Of a stretch of DNA of 64,000 nt, positions 1 through 8,134 are shown piece by piece. The translations under genes were made by a program, and so were the position numbers. This stretch comes from UBA2897 sp036733925 (GTDB taxonomy: Bacteria > Bacillota > Negativicutes > Selenomonadales > Selenomonadaceae). Each line of letters begins with the position of its first letter. Within the stretch, counting starts at the first letter, position 1. Under the pieces are notes generated by a model. That model was not told where the DNA came from, did not search any database, and saw only the letters and a list, made by a program, of their open reading frames with translations. The stretch is taken from contig DAIMZO010000004.1 in the NCBI GenBank assembly GCA_036733925.1, positions 36,725-100,724 of the forward strand, read 5' to 3'.

Positions 1-477
1 GAGTACACCCAACGCGCGGTGTCCCGATAACTGGAGTTGAAAGAACCTCCCCTAATGCACCTGATCCATTCGAGCTAGGAACGAATACTTTGTACTTATA
101 CAGATTCCCAGAATCAACGATATATGCCTCCTTTACCCAGTAAAGCTCTCGTTGATTATTTACACGACCATACAGCTGAACATACTCTTTCTTCAAGCCA
201 CTTATATTTTTCTTGAAAATCGGCATTTTCTTAAAGGCCACAGAATCAATCTGACTATGCTTTCCGTTAGACTTAACATATTTTTTATAGGTCGGGTGTA
301 TCGCATAAATCACGCGAAGATTATACTTGCAATTCGTAAATATAATCTTCGTTAGCGGCTGGAAATCTTTTGTTTTCTTTGCTTTATATGCGATAGCCTC
401 CAATTCAGGATAAGGAATAAATGTTCCTATAGCTCCATAATTCTTGTTTATATCATGGACAGTGACGGCCACCCCCC
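1..477 (-). pseudogene. Continuation of the Eco57I-like methylase in the shifted frame; runs off the left edge
   Basis: Reading the minus strand through the G run with one extra G gives an uninterrupted frame from GGVAVTVHD through FIPYPELEAI to the window edge, about 155 residues without a stop. This is the natural continuation of the upstream methylase, since the motif VDIKGGVA is what the intact family shows at this place. It lacks its own start or ribosome binding site. It is either the silent part of a phase-variable gene, a true frameshift mutation, or a sequencing error in a homopolymer. The 3' end of the gene lies outside the window. Confidence 0.7.
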
Positions 478-1680
478 CTTGATATCCACGCCGCTAAAAC
501 ATACGTTGCTATCAGAAGTATATTGTAGTACACGAAAATGTTTATCTGATAACATTTTCTTATTCCATGGTTTACTCGTCTGACCAGCATTAAACAAGAA
601 TCTAGCCGGAGTAATCAACTCAACAGTATCCGCCACAGCATATGTTGCGTCCATAAACACGTCATATACCGGAAGGTCACGGCCGTTCTGTTCCTGTTGA
701 TACGGTGGATTGCCGATTACAAAATCAAAGAGCTTATTCTTCCCCATATTCCGTTCCTCCTTGAGCTGACGAAATGGTACGGTAATCTTGCTGCGCCAGT
801 TGTGCACCTTGCTTGGCAATGCCTCACGTTCCTCCGCTGCCGCGTCCTCATCCGTGGCGAAGAGGGATGCTTCATAGACCGGCTCATAGGGTTTGCCTAG
901 CGGCACGTTGTCCTTCAGTCCATCCATCTGCCAAAGATTCCAAGCGAGATGGTTCGCGACGACTTTCAGCAGCCGCAAATCCGGATTTCCTTGCCAACGT
1001 GCGCGGTGGTAATCAAGAAACGTCTGCAAGACGTTCACACGCGCCACGAGCAGGTTATCGCCCTGATACTCATATCCATAGACGGAGTCAATGGCGCGCA
1101 GCGCCCATGTCTGCCATTCCTCATAATCTGCAGCGTTCTCATCCACGACGCGCAGTTTCCGGTCGAGAAGCCCGATGCGGCGCTCCGGCGGCTCAATGAG
1201 TCCGCCGGTCGCCGCGTCGTAGCGCGAGACGAGGAAAGGCGCCTCCCCGCATGTAATCTCGAGACGCTGGGAATCCACATACCGTTTCCAAGACTTCCGC
1301 TTGGGAAACGCAATCTTTTCCTGTACGACCTCCCAAGTATAATCGTCCTTCTCGATGTTAAAGACGCCTTTCCTCCCGAACCATTCCTCATCGAGAAAAT
1401 TATTCATCCGATTGCAGAGCCAGACGGGCGTGAACACCTCTGCCTTCTTGCGCGTGCGCGCCTGCTGCTCTTCCTCACTTTTCTCGCTGCGCGATTTGAT
1501 GACGTCTGGCTGCGATAGCAGCGCGCGGATGGTAATCTGCTGTTTGTCCTGAAAACCCTCGTCCAACGCGGCGTAATTATCCGTCGCCCAAATGATATTC
1601 TTTTTCGTTGTCTTATCCATCAAGAGTTCTTTCAGGACGCTCCTAGCCGGATAAGTTGTAATGTCAATCAGTTTACCCAT
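448..1680 (-). CDS. Eco57I-like (type II, fused) restriction-modification DNA methylase, N-terminal part up to a frameshift
   Basis: Adenine-specific DNA methylase of the Eco57I-like restriction-modification group. Visible signatures are the EVFTPVWLCNRM block near residue 80, the LEITCGEAPFLVSRYD block in the middle, and the methylase motif IV in FDFVIGNPPY near the end. The start chosen is MGKLID, preceded by a GGGAG ribosome binding site; a longer open frame upstream lacks one. The frame closes shortly after VDIKGG, at a run of seven G (coding strand), and the protein clearly continues in the next frame (1-477). No nuclease motif is seen in the visible part. No companion specificity or restriction gene is visible. 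Function as a methylase is firm; whether it also cuts DNA cannot be told. Confidence 0.8.
   Translation of the reverse strand: MGKLIDITTYPARSVLKELLMDKTTKKNIIWATDNYAALDEGFQDKQQITIRALLSQPDVIKSRSEKSEEEQQARTRKKAEVFTPVWLCNRMNNFLDEEWFGRKGVFNIEKDDYTWEVVQEKIAFPKRKSWKRYVDSQRLEITCGEAPFLVSRYDAATGGLIEPPERRIGLLDRKLRVVDENAADYEEWQTWALRAIDSVYGYEYQGDNLLVARVNVLQTFLDYHRARWQGNPDLRLLKVVANHLAWNLWQMDGLKDNVPLGKPYEPVYEASLFATDEDAAAEEREALPSKVHNWRSKITVPFRQLKEERNMGKNKLFDFVIGNPPYQQEQNGRDLPVYDVFMDATYAVADTVELITPARFLFNAGQTSKPWNKKMLSDKHFRVLQYTSDSNVCFSGVDIKGGWPSLSMI
472..478 (-). repeat. Seven-G homopolymer at the methylase frameshift
   Basis: Seven C on the plus strand (seven G in the coding strand) sit exactly where the methylase frame breaks. 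Eight G would restore one open frame. Its place inside the conserved VDIKGGV codons means the run is partly dictated by the protein sequence. Confidence 0.85.
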
Positions 1681-1737
1681 TCTGTCTCCCATGGGAAGCA
1701 TATTCCATTTTTTTCGCAAATCGTAGGTATTTATCTT

Positions 1738-1766
1738 ATTTTAACATAATGGTTATGTATATTCAA
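1738..1766 (-). promoter_or_regulatory. Promoter of the restriction-modification methylase
   Basis: On the minus strand, TTGAAT and TAAAAT are separated by 17 bases, about 60 bases before the methylase start. This is a good sigma-A type promoter. Confidence 0.6.
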
Positions 1767-1811
1767 CGTCAAGCACAGAGAATCCGTATCCTTCCATGCA
1801 AAGCTGGACTA

Positions 1812-1850
1812 TGCAAAAACCCGGCTGACCGATTTTACGGTCAGCCGGGA
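1812..1850 (-). terminator. Intrinsic terminator of the transporter/SHMT-like/redox operon
   Basis: A perfect 11-bp stem (CCCGGCTGACC at 1820-1830 with its complement at 1839-1849) and an 8-base loop, followed on the minus strand by a T run. It lies 56 bases past the stop of the C_GCAxxG_C_C gene. Confidence 0.85.
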
Positions 1851-1905
1851 TGATTTTTATTTTATGTCGCCTCAGTGGTGCATCACCAAAGAATTTCCGC
1901 CGTGA

Positions 1906-2331
1906 TTATATCGGCAGCTGGGCCTCGGCCAGGCGGGTGGCGATGCGGACACAGTCGTCGCAGGAGCAGATGGGCTCGTGGGTCTTGACGCCTTTGATGT
2001 CGCCGCAGATGGTGGCGCCGGCCTGCTCTTGGAACTGCTGGAGCATGTCTCTGGTGATTGCATTCGTCGGGACGTCGCTTTTGTTCAGCAGGCCTACGAC
2101 GATGGCGGCGCCGCACAGGGCGCCGCAGGTGGCTTCCATGCAGCCCATGCCGTTGCCGAAACCGGAACCGAGCGCGCGCAGCTCTTCGCTCGGCTTCCCG
2201 AGCTCAATCTGGAACGCACGCAGGACAGACTGCGCACAGTTGTTGTGCACCTTCGCGTGTTTATAGGCGACGGCCTGTTCCGCCCGGTCGAACTTCTCTT
2301 CTTTTGACTCGTTTACTTCGTTGTTTTCCAT
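1906..2331 (-). CDS. C_GCAxxG_C_C family redox-type protein
   Basis: 141-residue cytosolic protein of the C_GCAxxG_C_C family (TIGR01909/PF09719 type), presumed to bind a metal or carry redox-active cysteines; its reaction is not established. Conserved cysteines are visible in NNCAQSVLRAF, in GNGMGCMEATCGALCGA, which carries the naming motif, and in the C-terminal CSCDDCV. The N-terminal 20 residues are acidic. The start at MENNEV is chosen over a longer open frame because it follows an AAGGAAG ribosome binding site and because the longer frame overlaps the gene upstream. It is the last gene of an operon behind an SHMT-like gene (46-base gap) and an anion transporter, and is closed by a strong terminator. 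Confidence 0.85.
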   Translation of the reverse strand: MENNEVNESKEEKFDRAEQAVAYKHAKVHNNCAQSVLRAFQIELGKPSEELRALGSGFGNGMGCMEATCGALCGAAIVVGLLNKSDVPTNAITRDMLQQFQEQAGATICGDIKGVKTHEPICSCDDCVRIATRLAEAQLPI

Positions 2332-2377
2332 GTTTAATAAAAACTTCCTTTTCGTTTCTGGGTTATTTTGTCCCGCA

Positions 2378-3706
2378 TCAGCCTTTATGCGAGAACAGGT
2401 TCCGCACGAAATCCATGCGCTCGGATGCGGCCACTTCGCGCGCGGCCACGCGGTCGCTGCCATCGAAGAAGCGGTCGTGCACCCTTGCCTTCGGCAGCCA
2501 TTCCTCACTGAAAATTGGCTTGTCCATGATCGACATGCTGACGTTCTCGCGGATGGCCTCGCACTCCTCGTCAGATTTCGCGCGGATGGCCTTTGCGAGG
2601 AGCTCGCCGGCTTTCGTCATGTCCGGTTCTTTCAACGACCGCGTCGTCGGTGAAAGGCACGACAGGCGCAGGATGCAGATTGGCTCATCTTTTTCATCGA
2701 ACAGGGTCTCGTCCTTCTTGGTATAGAAACCGGCCTTCGCCATATCTTCATCGATGTATTTCGCATCGACGTCAGCCGGCAGCTTCGCGATGACGAGGTG
2801 GTTCTCGGTTCCGCCGCTGAGCACCTCGATGCCGTTTTCCTGCAGCGATTTTGCGAGTGCCTTTGCGTTCTTCAGCACCTGACGGCCATAGGCGCGGTAT
2901 TCGGGGCTCGCCGCCTCGCGCAGGACGAGCGCGAGCGCCGCAAGCTTGTTCTTGTGGATTGACGCAAGGCCGCTCTCGAGGACGGTCCGGTCGAGGCAAT
3001 CTGCCAAGTCCTCCCGGCAGAGGATCACGGCGCCCTCCGGGCCGCGCAGGGAATCGTTCGTCGGGAACGTCACGACGTCCGCGAATGAGACAGGCGACGC
3101 GAGCAGGCCGGCCGCCGTCAGGCCGACATTCTGCCCGAGGTCGACCCAGAATTTCGCGCCTGCCGCATGCGCAATTCCCGCCATCCTCCCATAGTCCGTC
3201 TGCTTTGCGTAGTTGACCGGCGAGAAAATCACGAGATCCGGCTTCACGGACGCCGCTTTCTGCTCCAGTTCATCCCAGCGGATTTCCCGTGTCACCGGGT
3301 CAACCGCAAAGCTCGTAAACGTATAGCCATCCCCGCGGACATGTTCCTTCTTCCGGTTCCGGAAGGAAAGCACGCTGCCGCCCTCGGGCAGCAGGGCGCG
3401 CAGGACAGCGCGCGACGCCGCCGCGATGCCATCGAGGCGGACGATGGCGTGGTCGCTGTGGAACAGCGACTCCGCCCGCTCAGCCGCGATTTTCTCGAAG
3501 CCGCGGTACGGCTGCTCCTCCGTATGATGATCGAGGTAGCAGCTCGCGAGGATGCTCCCCTCGAGGTATGCGGCGTACGGTGACTCCGCGTTGAGGGTTG
3601 GCACGAAGGACAGCATATAGCGCTGCCGCTGCACCTCCTCCTGAAACCGTCCGAAGACCTCCGGGTCAAAATGCTCGAGCCCGCTCAACAAACTTTCCCT
3701 ATCCAT
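2378..3706 (-). CDS. Serine hydroxymethyltransferase-like fold-type I protein lacking the PLP lysine
   Basis: 442-residue homologue of serine hydroxymethyltransferase (GlyA). The GlyA layout is recognisable: the substrate-loop region ending in RGFEKIAAERAESLF (residues 68-82), the cofactor aspartate in FWVDLGQ (D189), and the segment VVTFPTNDSLRGPEG (residues 211-225). In GlyA the last segment reads THKT with the lysine that binds pyridoxal phosphate; here it is TNDS, so lysine is replaced by D218 and its histidine neighbour by N217. The conserved histidine after the cofactor aspartate is also a glutamine. It is therefore unlikely to be a normal SHMT; a non-catalytic, regulatory or altered PLP role is inferred. 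The start has a strong AGGAGG site. It lies 28 bases after the transporter gene. Confidence 0.8.
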   Translation of the reverse strand: MDRESLLSGLEHFDPEVFGRFQEEVQRQRYMLSFVPTLNAESPYAAYLEGSILASCYLDHHTEEQPYRGFEKIAAERAESLFHSDHAIVRLDGIAAASRAVLRALLPEGGSVLSFRNRKKEHVRGDGYTFTSFAVDPVTREIRWDELEQKAASVKPDLVIFSPVNYAKQTDYGRMAGIAHAAGAKFWVDLGQNVGLTAAGLLASPVSFADVVTFPTNDSLRGPEGAVILCREDLADCLDRTVLESGLASIHKNKLAALALVLREAASPEYRAYGRQVLKNAKALAKSLQENGIEVLSGGTENHLVIAKLPADVDAKYIDEDMAKAGFYTKKDETLFDEKDEPICILRLSCLSPTTRSLKEPDMTKAGELLAKAIRAKSDEECEAIRENVSMSIMDKPIFSEEWLPKARVHDRFFDGSDRVAAREVAASERMDFVRNLFSHKG

Positions 3707-3734
3707 CGAGTACCTCCTGTTTCTTCAGCCCAGA

Positions 3735-4994
3735 TCAAAGCGTCCATACCATCGGGATGACGATGACGCAGAGGATCATAGTAAGCACCGCAAGCGGCAC
3801 ACCGACTTTGACATAATCCATGAAGTGAAACTTCCCAGGACCGAGCACGAGCGTGTTCGGCGGCGTCGCGACCGGCGTCGTGAACGCGCAGGACGCCGCG
3901 ATGCCGATGGCCATGAGGACCGGTAGCGGCGAAACGCCGATGCCCTCCGCGATTGAGATGCCGATTGGCGCGAGCAGGGCGGCCGAGGCCGTATTCGACA
4001 TGAACTGCGTGAGGCCGCAGGAAAGGACGAACATCGCGATCATGATGACCGTCGGCGACGGGCTCGAGCCGATGACGTCGAGCACCCAACCAGCAATCAT
4101 CGCGCCGGCGCCGCTCTTGTCCATCGCGGACGCGACGGGGAGCATGCCGGCGAACAGGAAGATGGTCGTCCAGTCAATACCGTCATAGGCCTGCTTTTCC
4201 GAGACGCACCCGGTCAATACACATGCGAGCGCGCCGATGATGGCAGACATGTGCATGGGCACGTGGATGGTCTTCTCGAAGGCCATCGCAAAGACCACGC
4301 AGCCGAGGATCACCGCGCAGATCAGCATCTTCTTCTTGTCTTTCGGCGCCTCGGACACCACATCGTCGATGTTCTCGCGATCGACATGGTGCGGGCAGAA
4401 CCGGTACCCGATGAAGAGCATATAGACGATGCCGAGGATTGAGAGCGGGATGCCGATCCAGGCGAACTCGAAAAAGCCGAAGGCCGGATAGCCGCTCGTC
4501 TCGAGCGTCGCGCTCATCAGGATGTTCGGCGGCGTGCCGATCATCGTGATCGTGCCGCCGACGTTCGCCGCGACGGCCAGAGCCATGAGCTGCGGCGGAG
4601 CCGAAATGCGCGCGACCGCGCAGATCTGGATGACGACTGGCATCAGGCAGGCTACCGTCGCCGTGTTCGAGGAAATCGACGAAAGCGCCACCGTGATCAG
4701 CATCAGCGCGAGCATGAGCTTCCGCTCGTCGGTTCCGGCACGCCGCACCACGGCGATGCCGATCTTCTGCGCGAGTCCCGTCTGGAACATCGCCGCGCCG
4801 ACGACGAACATGCCGGCAAACAGCACGACGGTTGAATTCGAAAGCCCGGCAAAGACCTGCACCGGCGTCAATACGCCGAGCAGGCCAAGCGCGATAGCCG
4901 CTCCCATCGCCGTCACGGCGAGCGGGATAATCTCCGTCGCGAAGAAGAAACTCGCAACGGCAAGAACGATCAAGGTCAATACAGCTGGATCCAT
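3735..4994 (-). CDS. DASS/SLC13-type anion symporter
   Basis: 419-residue integral membrane transporter of the divalent anion:sodium symporter family (SLC13, related to ArsB/CitT). The two diagnostic SNT motifs are present, in SSISSNTATVACL in the first half and FMSNTASAALL in the second, each with the paired glycine-proline loop (GGTITMIGTPPNIL and TTPVATPPNTLV). About ten to twelve hydrophobic segments are visible. Known members move dicarboxylates, citrate, sulfate or related anions with sodium; the substrate here cannot be read. The start is the ATG behind GAGGGGTG rather than the upstream TTG. It is the first gene of an operon with an SHMT-like protein and a C_GCAxxG_C_C protein, driven by a good promoter. 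Confidence 0.88.
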   Translation of the reverse strand: MDPAVLTLIVLAVASFFFATEIIPLAVTAMGAAIALGLLGVLTPVQVFAGLSNSTVVLFAGMFVVGAAMFQTGLAQKIGIAVVRRAGTDERKLMLALMLITVALSSISSNTATVACLMPVVIQICAVARISAPPQLMALAVAANVGGTITMIGTPPNILMSATLETSGYPAFGFFEFAWIGIPLSILGIVYMLFIGYRFCPHHVDRENIDDVVSEAPKDKKKMLICAVILGCVVFAMAFEKTIHVPMHMSAIIGALACVLTGCVSEKQAYDGIDWTTIFLFAGMLPVASAMDKSGAGAMIAGWVLDVIGSSPSPTVIMIAMFVLSCGLTQFMSNTASAALLAPIGISIAEGIGVSPLPVLMAIGIAASCAFTTPVATPPNTLVLGPGKFHFMDYVKVGVPLAVLTMILCVIVIPMVWTL

Positions 4995-5064
4995 CTCGTC
5001 ACCCCTCAAATCTTGTTCATATCACACTCTCTGTTTCTATTCGTTATTATTTGAATTGTTTACT

Positions 5065-5093
5065 ATTATACAGGATTTGCGAGGTTTCCGCAA
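5065..5093 (-). promoter_or_regulatory. Promoter of the transporter/SHMT-like/redox operon
   Basis: TTGCGG and TATAAT with a 17-base spacer on the minus strand, 71 bases before the transporter ATG. A GCCGGAA/TTCCGGC hairpin at 5098-5120 just upstream could be the end of the kinase transcript, but it lacks a T run. Confidence 0.65.
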
Positions 5094-5143
5094 CCAGCCG
5101 GAAGAGGAAGTTTTCCGGCTCCGTTGTGATCTGTTGTGCCTTG

Positions 5144-6469
5144 TCAGGCTTTTGCCGCGCGGATCTTGCGGCGCAGGGTAATCGTGAATTTCGTGCCTTT
5201 GCCCGGTTCGCTGTCAATATGGATGCTGCCTTTATGCAGCTCGACGATCTCCTGCGCGATGGCAAGCCCGAGCCCGTTGCCGCCCATCTCACGCGAGCGG
5301 GCTTTGTCCACGCGGTAGAAGCGGTCAAAGATGCGTTTCTGGTCTTCCGGCGCGATGCCGATGCCATCGTCCTGCACGGAGAACCGGATATGCTCCTTAT
5401 CGCCAGCCAGACACACGACGACGTGCCCGCCCTCCGGCGTATACTTCACGGCGTTGTCGACGAAAATCAGCACAAGCTGACGGATTTTCTGCTCGTCAGC
5501 GTGAATCTCGGTCTTCGGCAGATCTCCGGCCGCAATCGTGACCTTCTTCTGCCCGGCGAGCGGGCTCATGACGCGCACGGTCTGCTCGATGACGCCAGCG
5601 AGGTCGAATTTCGTCGGCTTCAGCTTCAGCGCCTTGTTGTCGCTGCGCGCGACGACGAGCAGTTCCGAGACGAGCTTCGTCATCTTCTTGACCTCATCGC
5701 GCACATCGTCGATGACCTGCTTCAGGAATGGCGACGTGATGGACGGATCCTGTGCGAGCAGATCCGCCGACGCCATGACGACCGCGAGCGGCGTCCGCAG
5801 CTCATGCGAGGCGTCCGCCGCGAACTGGCGCTGCTTCTCATAGGCTTCCTTGAGCGGCTGCATGGTCTTGCCGGACAGGATATGCCCGATGCACATCGCG
5901 ATGATCAGCACGATCACGCTGATGAACGAAAGCGCGTAGGTCGATTTCGACAGGCCGCGGTACATCGCCGTGACATCCTTGCCGACGTAGACGGTCTGCA
6001 CCATCGCGCCGCTCGCGTCGAACACGCGGCGCGCGGTCATCATGATCTTCGAGCCCTTGACACCGCCCTCGCCCTTCTGCGTGTAGACGGACACCTCGCC
6101 CTCGCTGGCATCCCAATCCGAGATCACGTCGAGGATGAACGGCTCAATATGAAACGACGCGCGGCTGAAATTCACCAGCCGCCCGTCATCGTCAAATACA
6201 TAGTAGAAGAGCTGATCGTTGTTGCTCCTGCTGAAATCCATCGAGTCGTCGAGCGCCGCACCGGGGTGCCGGTTCAGATAGTCCTGCCCCTCGGCCACGT
6301 TCGTCGCCATATTCATGAGCTCGCGCGCCTGCTCGGAGGTGATGGACCATTCCATGGTCTCGTGCACGACGAAGATCAGCACGAACAGCACGATGGCCAT
6401 GGCCGCGGAGTAGATCATCGTCATGCGCAGACGGCTGCGTCCAAAGAGGTTTTCCCCTCCAGCCTTCAT
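5144..6469 (-). CDS. Two-component sensor histidine kinase (HisKA/HATPase, membrane bound)
   Basis: 441-residue membrane sensor kinase. A first membrane helix lies at residues 17-36, followed by an extracytoplasmic domain of about 140 residues, a second helix at 178-198, the dimerisation/phosphoacceptor helix with DASHELRTPL (H222), and an ATPase domain with N box FVDNAVKYTP, G1 box DDGIGIAP and G2 box GGNGLGLAI. It should phosphorylate the response regulator encoded just upstream, whose stop overlaps this start by four bases. The signal is unknown. Homologues of this layout include PhoR/ResE-type kinases; no particular one can be named. Confidence 0.92.
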   Translation of the reverse strand: MKAGGENLFGRSRLRMTMIYSAAMAIVLFVLIFVVHETMEWSITSEQARELMNMATNVAEGQDYLNRHPGAALDDSMDFSRSNNDQLFYYVFDDDGRLVNFSRASFHIEPFILDVISDWDASEGEVSVYTQKGEGGVKGSKIMMTARRVFDASGAMVQTVYVGKDVTAMYRGLSKSTYALSFISVIVLIIAMCIGHILSGKTMQPLKEAYEKQRQFAADASHELRTPLAVVMASADLLAQDPSITSPFLKQVIDDVRDEVKKMTKLVSELLVVARSDNKALKLKPTKFDLAGVIEQTVRVMSPLAGQKKVTIAAGDLPKTEIHADEQKIRQLVLIFVDNAVKYTPEGGHVVVCLAGDKEHIRFSVQDDGIGIAPEDQKRIFDRFYRVDKARSREMGGNGLGLAIAQEIVELHKGSIHIDSEPGKGTKFTITLRRKIRAAKA

Positions 6470-7143
6470 TTCCCGGCCTCCAGCTTATACCCGACACCGC
6501 GGACCGTCTTGATGGTCGTCCCGCCCTCCTTGAGATCGAGCTTCTTGCGGAGGATCTTCATGTAGGAGTCGATATTGTTCGAGCTGACATCCGACTCGAG
6601 TCCCCAGATCCGGTCGAGGATGATGTCGCGCGGCACGACGATGCCGATGTTCTGCGCGAGCAGGTCGAAGATTTGGAACTCGCGCGGCGAAAGCTGGATG
6701 ACCTCATCTCCGCGCTTCAGGACCTTCGAGGTGCGGTTCAGCGTGAACTCGCCGACCTTCACGACCTCCTGCTGGATCTTCTGCGTCGAGCGGCGGCCGA
6801 GCGCACGCAGCCGCGCGAGAAGCTCCGCGAACTCGAACGGTTTCACGAGGTAGTCATCCGCGCCGGCGTCGAGCCCCGTCACGCGATCCTCGACCGAGTC
6901 GCGCGCCGTGAGCATCAGGATGGCCTTCGAATAGCCCTTCTTCCGCAGCGTGCTGCACGCGTCGACGCCGGACATCCCCGGCATCATCCAGTCGAGGATC
7001 AGGATATCGTAGTCCGTATACTCCGCATATTCCACGATATCCGAACCATTCGTCACCCATTCGACCTGTATTTCATTCTGCTCAAGCATATACTTGATGA
7101 GATTCCCGAGCCGCTTATCGTCCTCGGCCAACAAAACGCGCAT
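6466..7143 (-). CDS. OmpR/PhoB-type response regulator
   Basis: 225-residue DNA-binding response regulator: receiver domain with acidic pocket EDD at residues 7-9, phosphoacceptor D51 in ILDWMMPG and the conserved lysine in VKPFEFAE, then an OmpR-type winged helix ending in TIKTVRGVGYKLE. The start at MRVLLAEDD is chosen because GGGAGGG precedes it; an upstream in-frame start gives a non-homologous tail. It is co-transcribed with the kinase through an ATGA overlap. It is the partner of that kinase and probably controls its own or nearby genes; no direct-repeat binding site was recognised with confidence. Confidence 0.93.
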   Translation of the reverse strand: MRVLLAEDDKRLGNLIKYMLEQNEIQVEWVTNGSDIVEYAEYTDYDILILDWMMPGMSGVDACSTLRKKGYSKAILMLTARDSVEDRVTGLDAGADDYLVKPFEFAELLARLRALGRRSTQKIQQEVVKVGEFTLNRTSKVLKRGDEVIQLSPREFQIFDLLAQNIGIVVPRDIILDRIWGLESDVSSNNIDSYMKILRKKLDLKEGGTTIKTVRGVGYKLEAGK

Positions 7144-7214
7144 CCCGCGTCCCTCCCATATCGTTTTCCATTCTTCTGCCCTGCCCGGAACCGGCAAAGG
7201 CTTGTTTCCTTTCA

Positions 7215-7243
7215 ATTATAGAACAAAAGAAAGCGGCCGACAA
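7215..7243 (-). promoter_or_regulatory. Promoter of the two-component operon
   Basis: TTGTCG and a perfect TATAAT separated by 17 bases on the minus strand, 71 bases before the regulator start. It lies back to back, two bases apart, with the plus-strand promoter at 7246-7274. Confidence 0.7.
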
Positions 7244-7245
7244 GA

Positions 7246-7274
7246 TATACAAAAAGGGAAAAAACATCTATAAT
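7246..7274 (+). promoter_or_regulatory. Promoter of the HAD phosphatase operon
   Basis: TATACA and a perfect TATAAT separated by 17 bases on the plus strand, 71 bases before the chosen ATG. The perfect -10 box makes it unlikely that the earlier ATG at 7280 is the translation start. Confidence 0.6.
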
Positions 7275-7345
7275 AGAGAATGAAGAACAAAGAGCGGGCC
7301 GGAGTCTGGTTCGCCGCTGTTTGGAAAGAAAGGATTGCACAACAC

Positions 7346-8125
7346 ATGGAAACTTCCACAAAGATTCAACAGATTGCATTTTCGGATTTTGACGGCACGC
7401 TCGTGCAGAACGGTGAGGTCGAGGCGAGTACGCTTGCGGCAATCGACTCCTGGCGCGCGAAGGGTAACTTGTTCGGCATCGCGACGGGGCGTGGCTTCGC
7501 GGCAGTCAAGCCGGAGCTCGAACGCCTGCATATCCCGGCCGACTATCTGGTCTGCGCGAACGGTTCGGCCGTCTATCGGGCGGATGGCGCGCTGCTGCAG
7601 TGCACCGAGATCCCGGAGGAAGATTTCCAGACGCTCTGCGACTCCAGATTCCTGCAGGACTATCAAGATGGCATCCTGTTCTTCACGCGCCATCACGCCT
7701 ATTGCTACCGCAATGCGCAGCAACTCCCGCCGAACCTCTTCGAGGAACTGAAATCGTTCGACGAAGTGAAGGGCCTGCATCATGTCATGCAGGTCGGCAC
7801 GCGCTACGAGACCCAGCAGGAGGCGCGCAACGCCTTCGCCGCCCTCGATGCGGCCTACCCGCAGGTCTTCACGGGCAATGTCAACCGCTGCTACCTCGAT
7901 ATGAACGCTTGGGGCATGTCCAAGGATATCGGCATCATGCAGCTCGTCGAGTTCCTGCACATCGACGTGAAGAAAGTCCATGTCATCGGCGACGACCGCA
8001 ACGACCTGCCGATGATCCGCCGCTTCCACGGCTGCTGCGTCGACAGCGCCGCCGAGGAGATCCAGAAGGCGTCCATCAACGTGTTCCCGAACGTCGGGGA
8101 GATGCTCCGCCACTATCAGCAGTGA
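7346..8125 (+). CDS. HAD superfamily Cof-type phosphatase
   Basis: 259-residue cytosolic HAD hydrolase of the Cof/YbjI type (class IIB cap). Motif I is FSDFDGTL with the nucleophile aspartate near residue 13; the C-terminal motifs appear as VIGDDRNDLPMI. Between them lies the cap insert, as usual for sugar-phosphate or cofactor phosphatases. The substrate is unknown. The start METSTK follows an AAAGG site; an earlier ATG at 7280 would sit in the promoter -10 region. It is followed after nine bases by an unrelated gene of unknown function, apparently in one transcript. Confidence 0.88.
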   Translation: METSTKIQQIAFSDFDGTLVQNGEVEASTLAAIDSWRAKGNLFGIATGRGFAAVKPELERLHIPADYLVCANGSAVYRADGALLQCTEIPEEDFQTLCDSRFLQDYQDGILFFTRHHAYCYRNAQQLPPNLFEELKSFDEVKGLHHVMQVGTRYETQQEARNAFAALDAAYPQVFTGNVNRCYLDMNAWGMSKDIGIMQLVEFLHIDVKKVHVIGDDRNDLPMIRRFHGCCVDSAAEEIQKASINVFPNVGEMLRHYQQ

Positions 8126-8134
8126 GGAAAGCCT

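Noticed and set aside
2378..3706. Calling this gene a normal glyA
   Set aside because: The lysine that binds pyridoxal phosphate is replaced by aspartate, so an ordinary SHMT activity is not supported.
5098..5120. GCCGGAA/TTCCGGC hairpin as terminator of the two-component operon
   Set aside because: No T run follows on the minus strand; kept only as a hairpin note in the neighbouring promoter entry.
7280..7345. Earlier ATG for the HAD phosphatase
   Set aside because: It lies six bases after a perfect TATAAT, where transcription would begin, and has no ribosome binding site.
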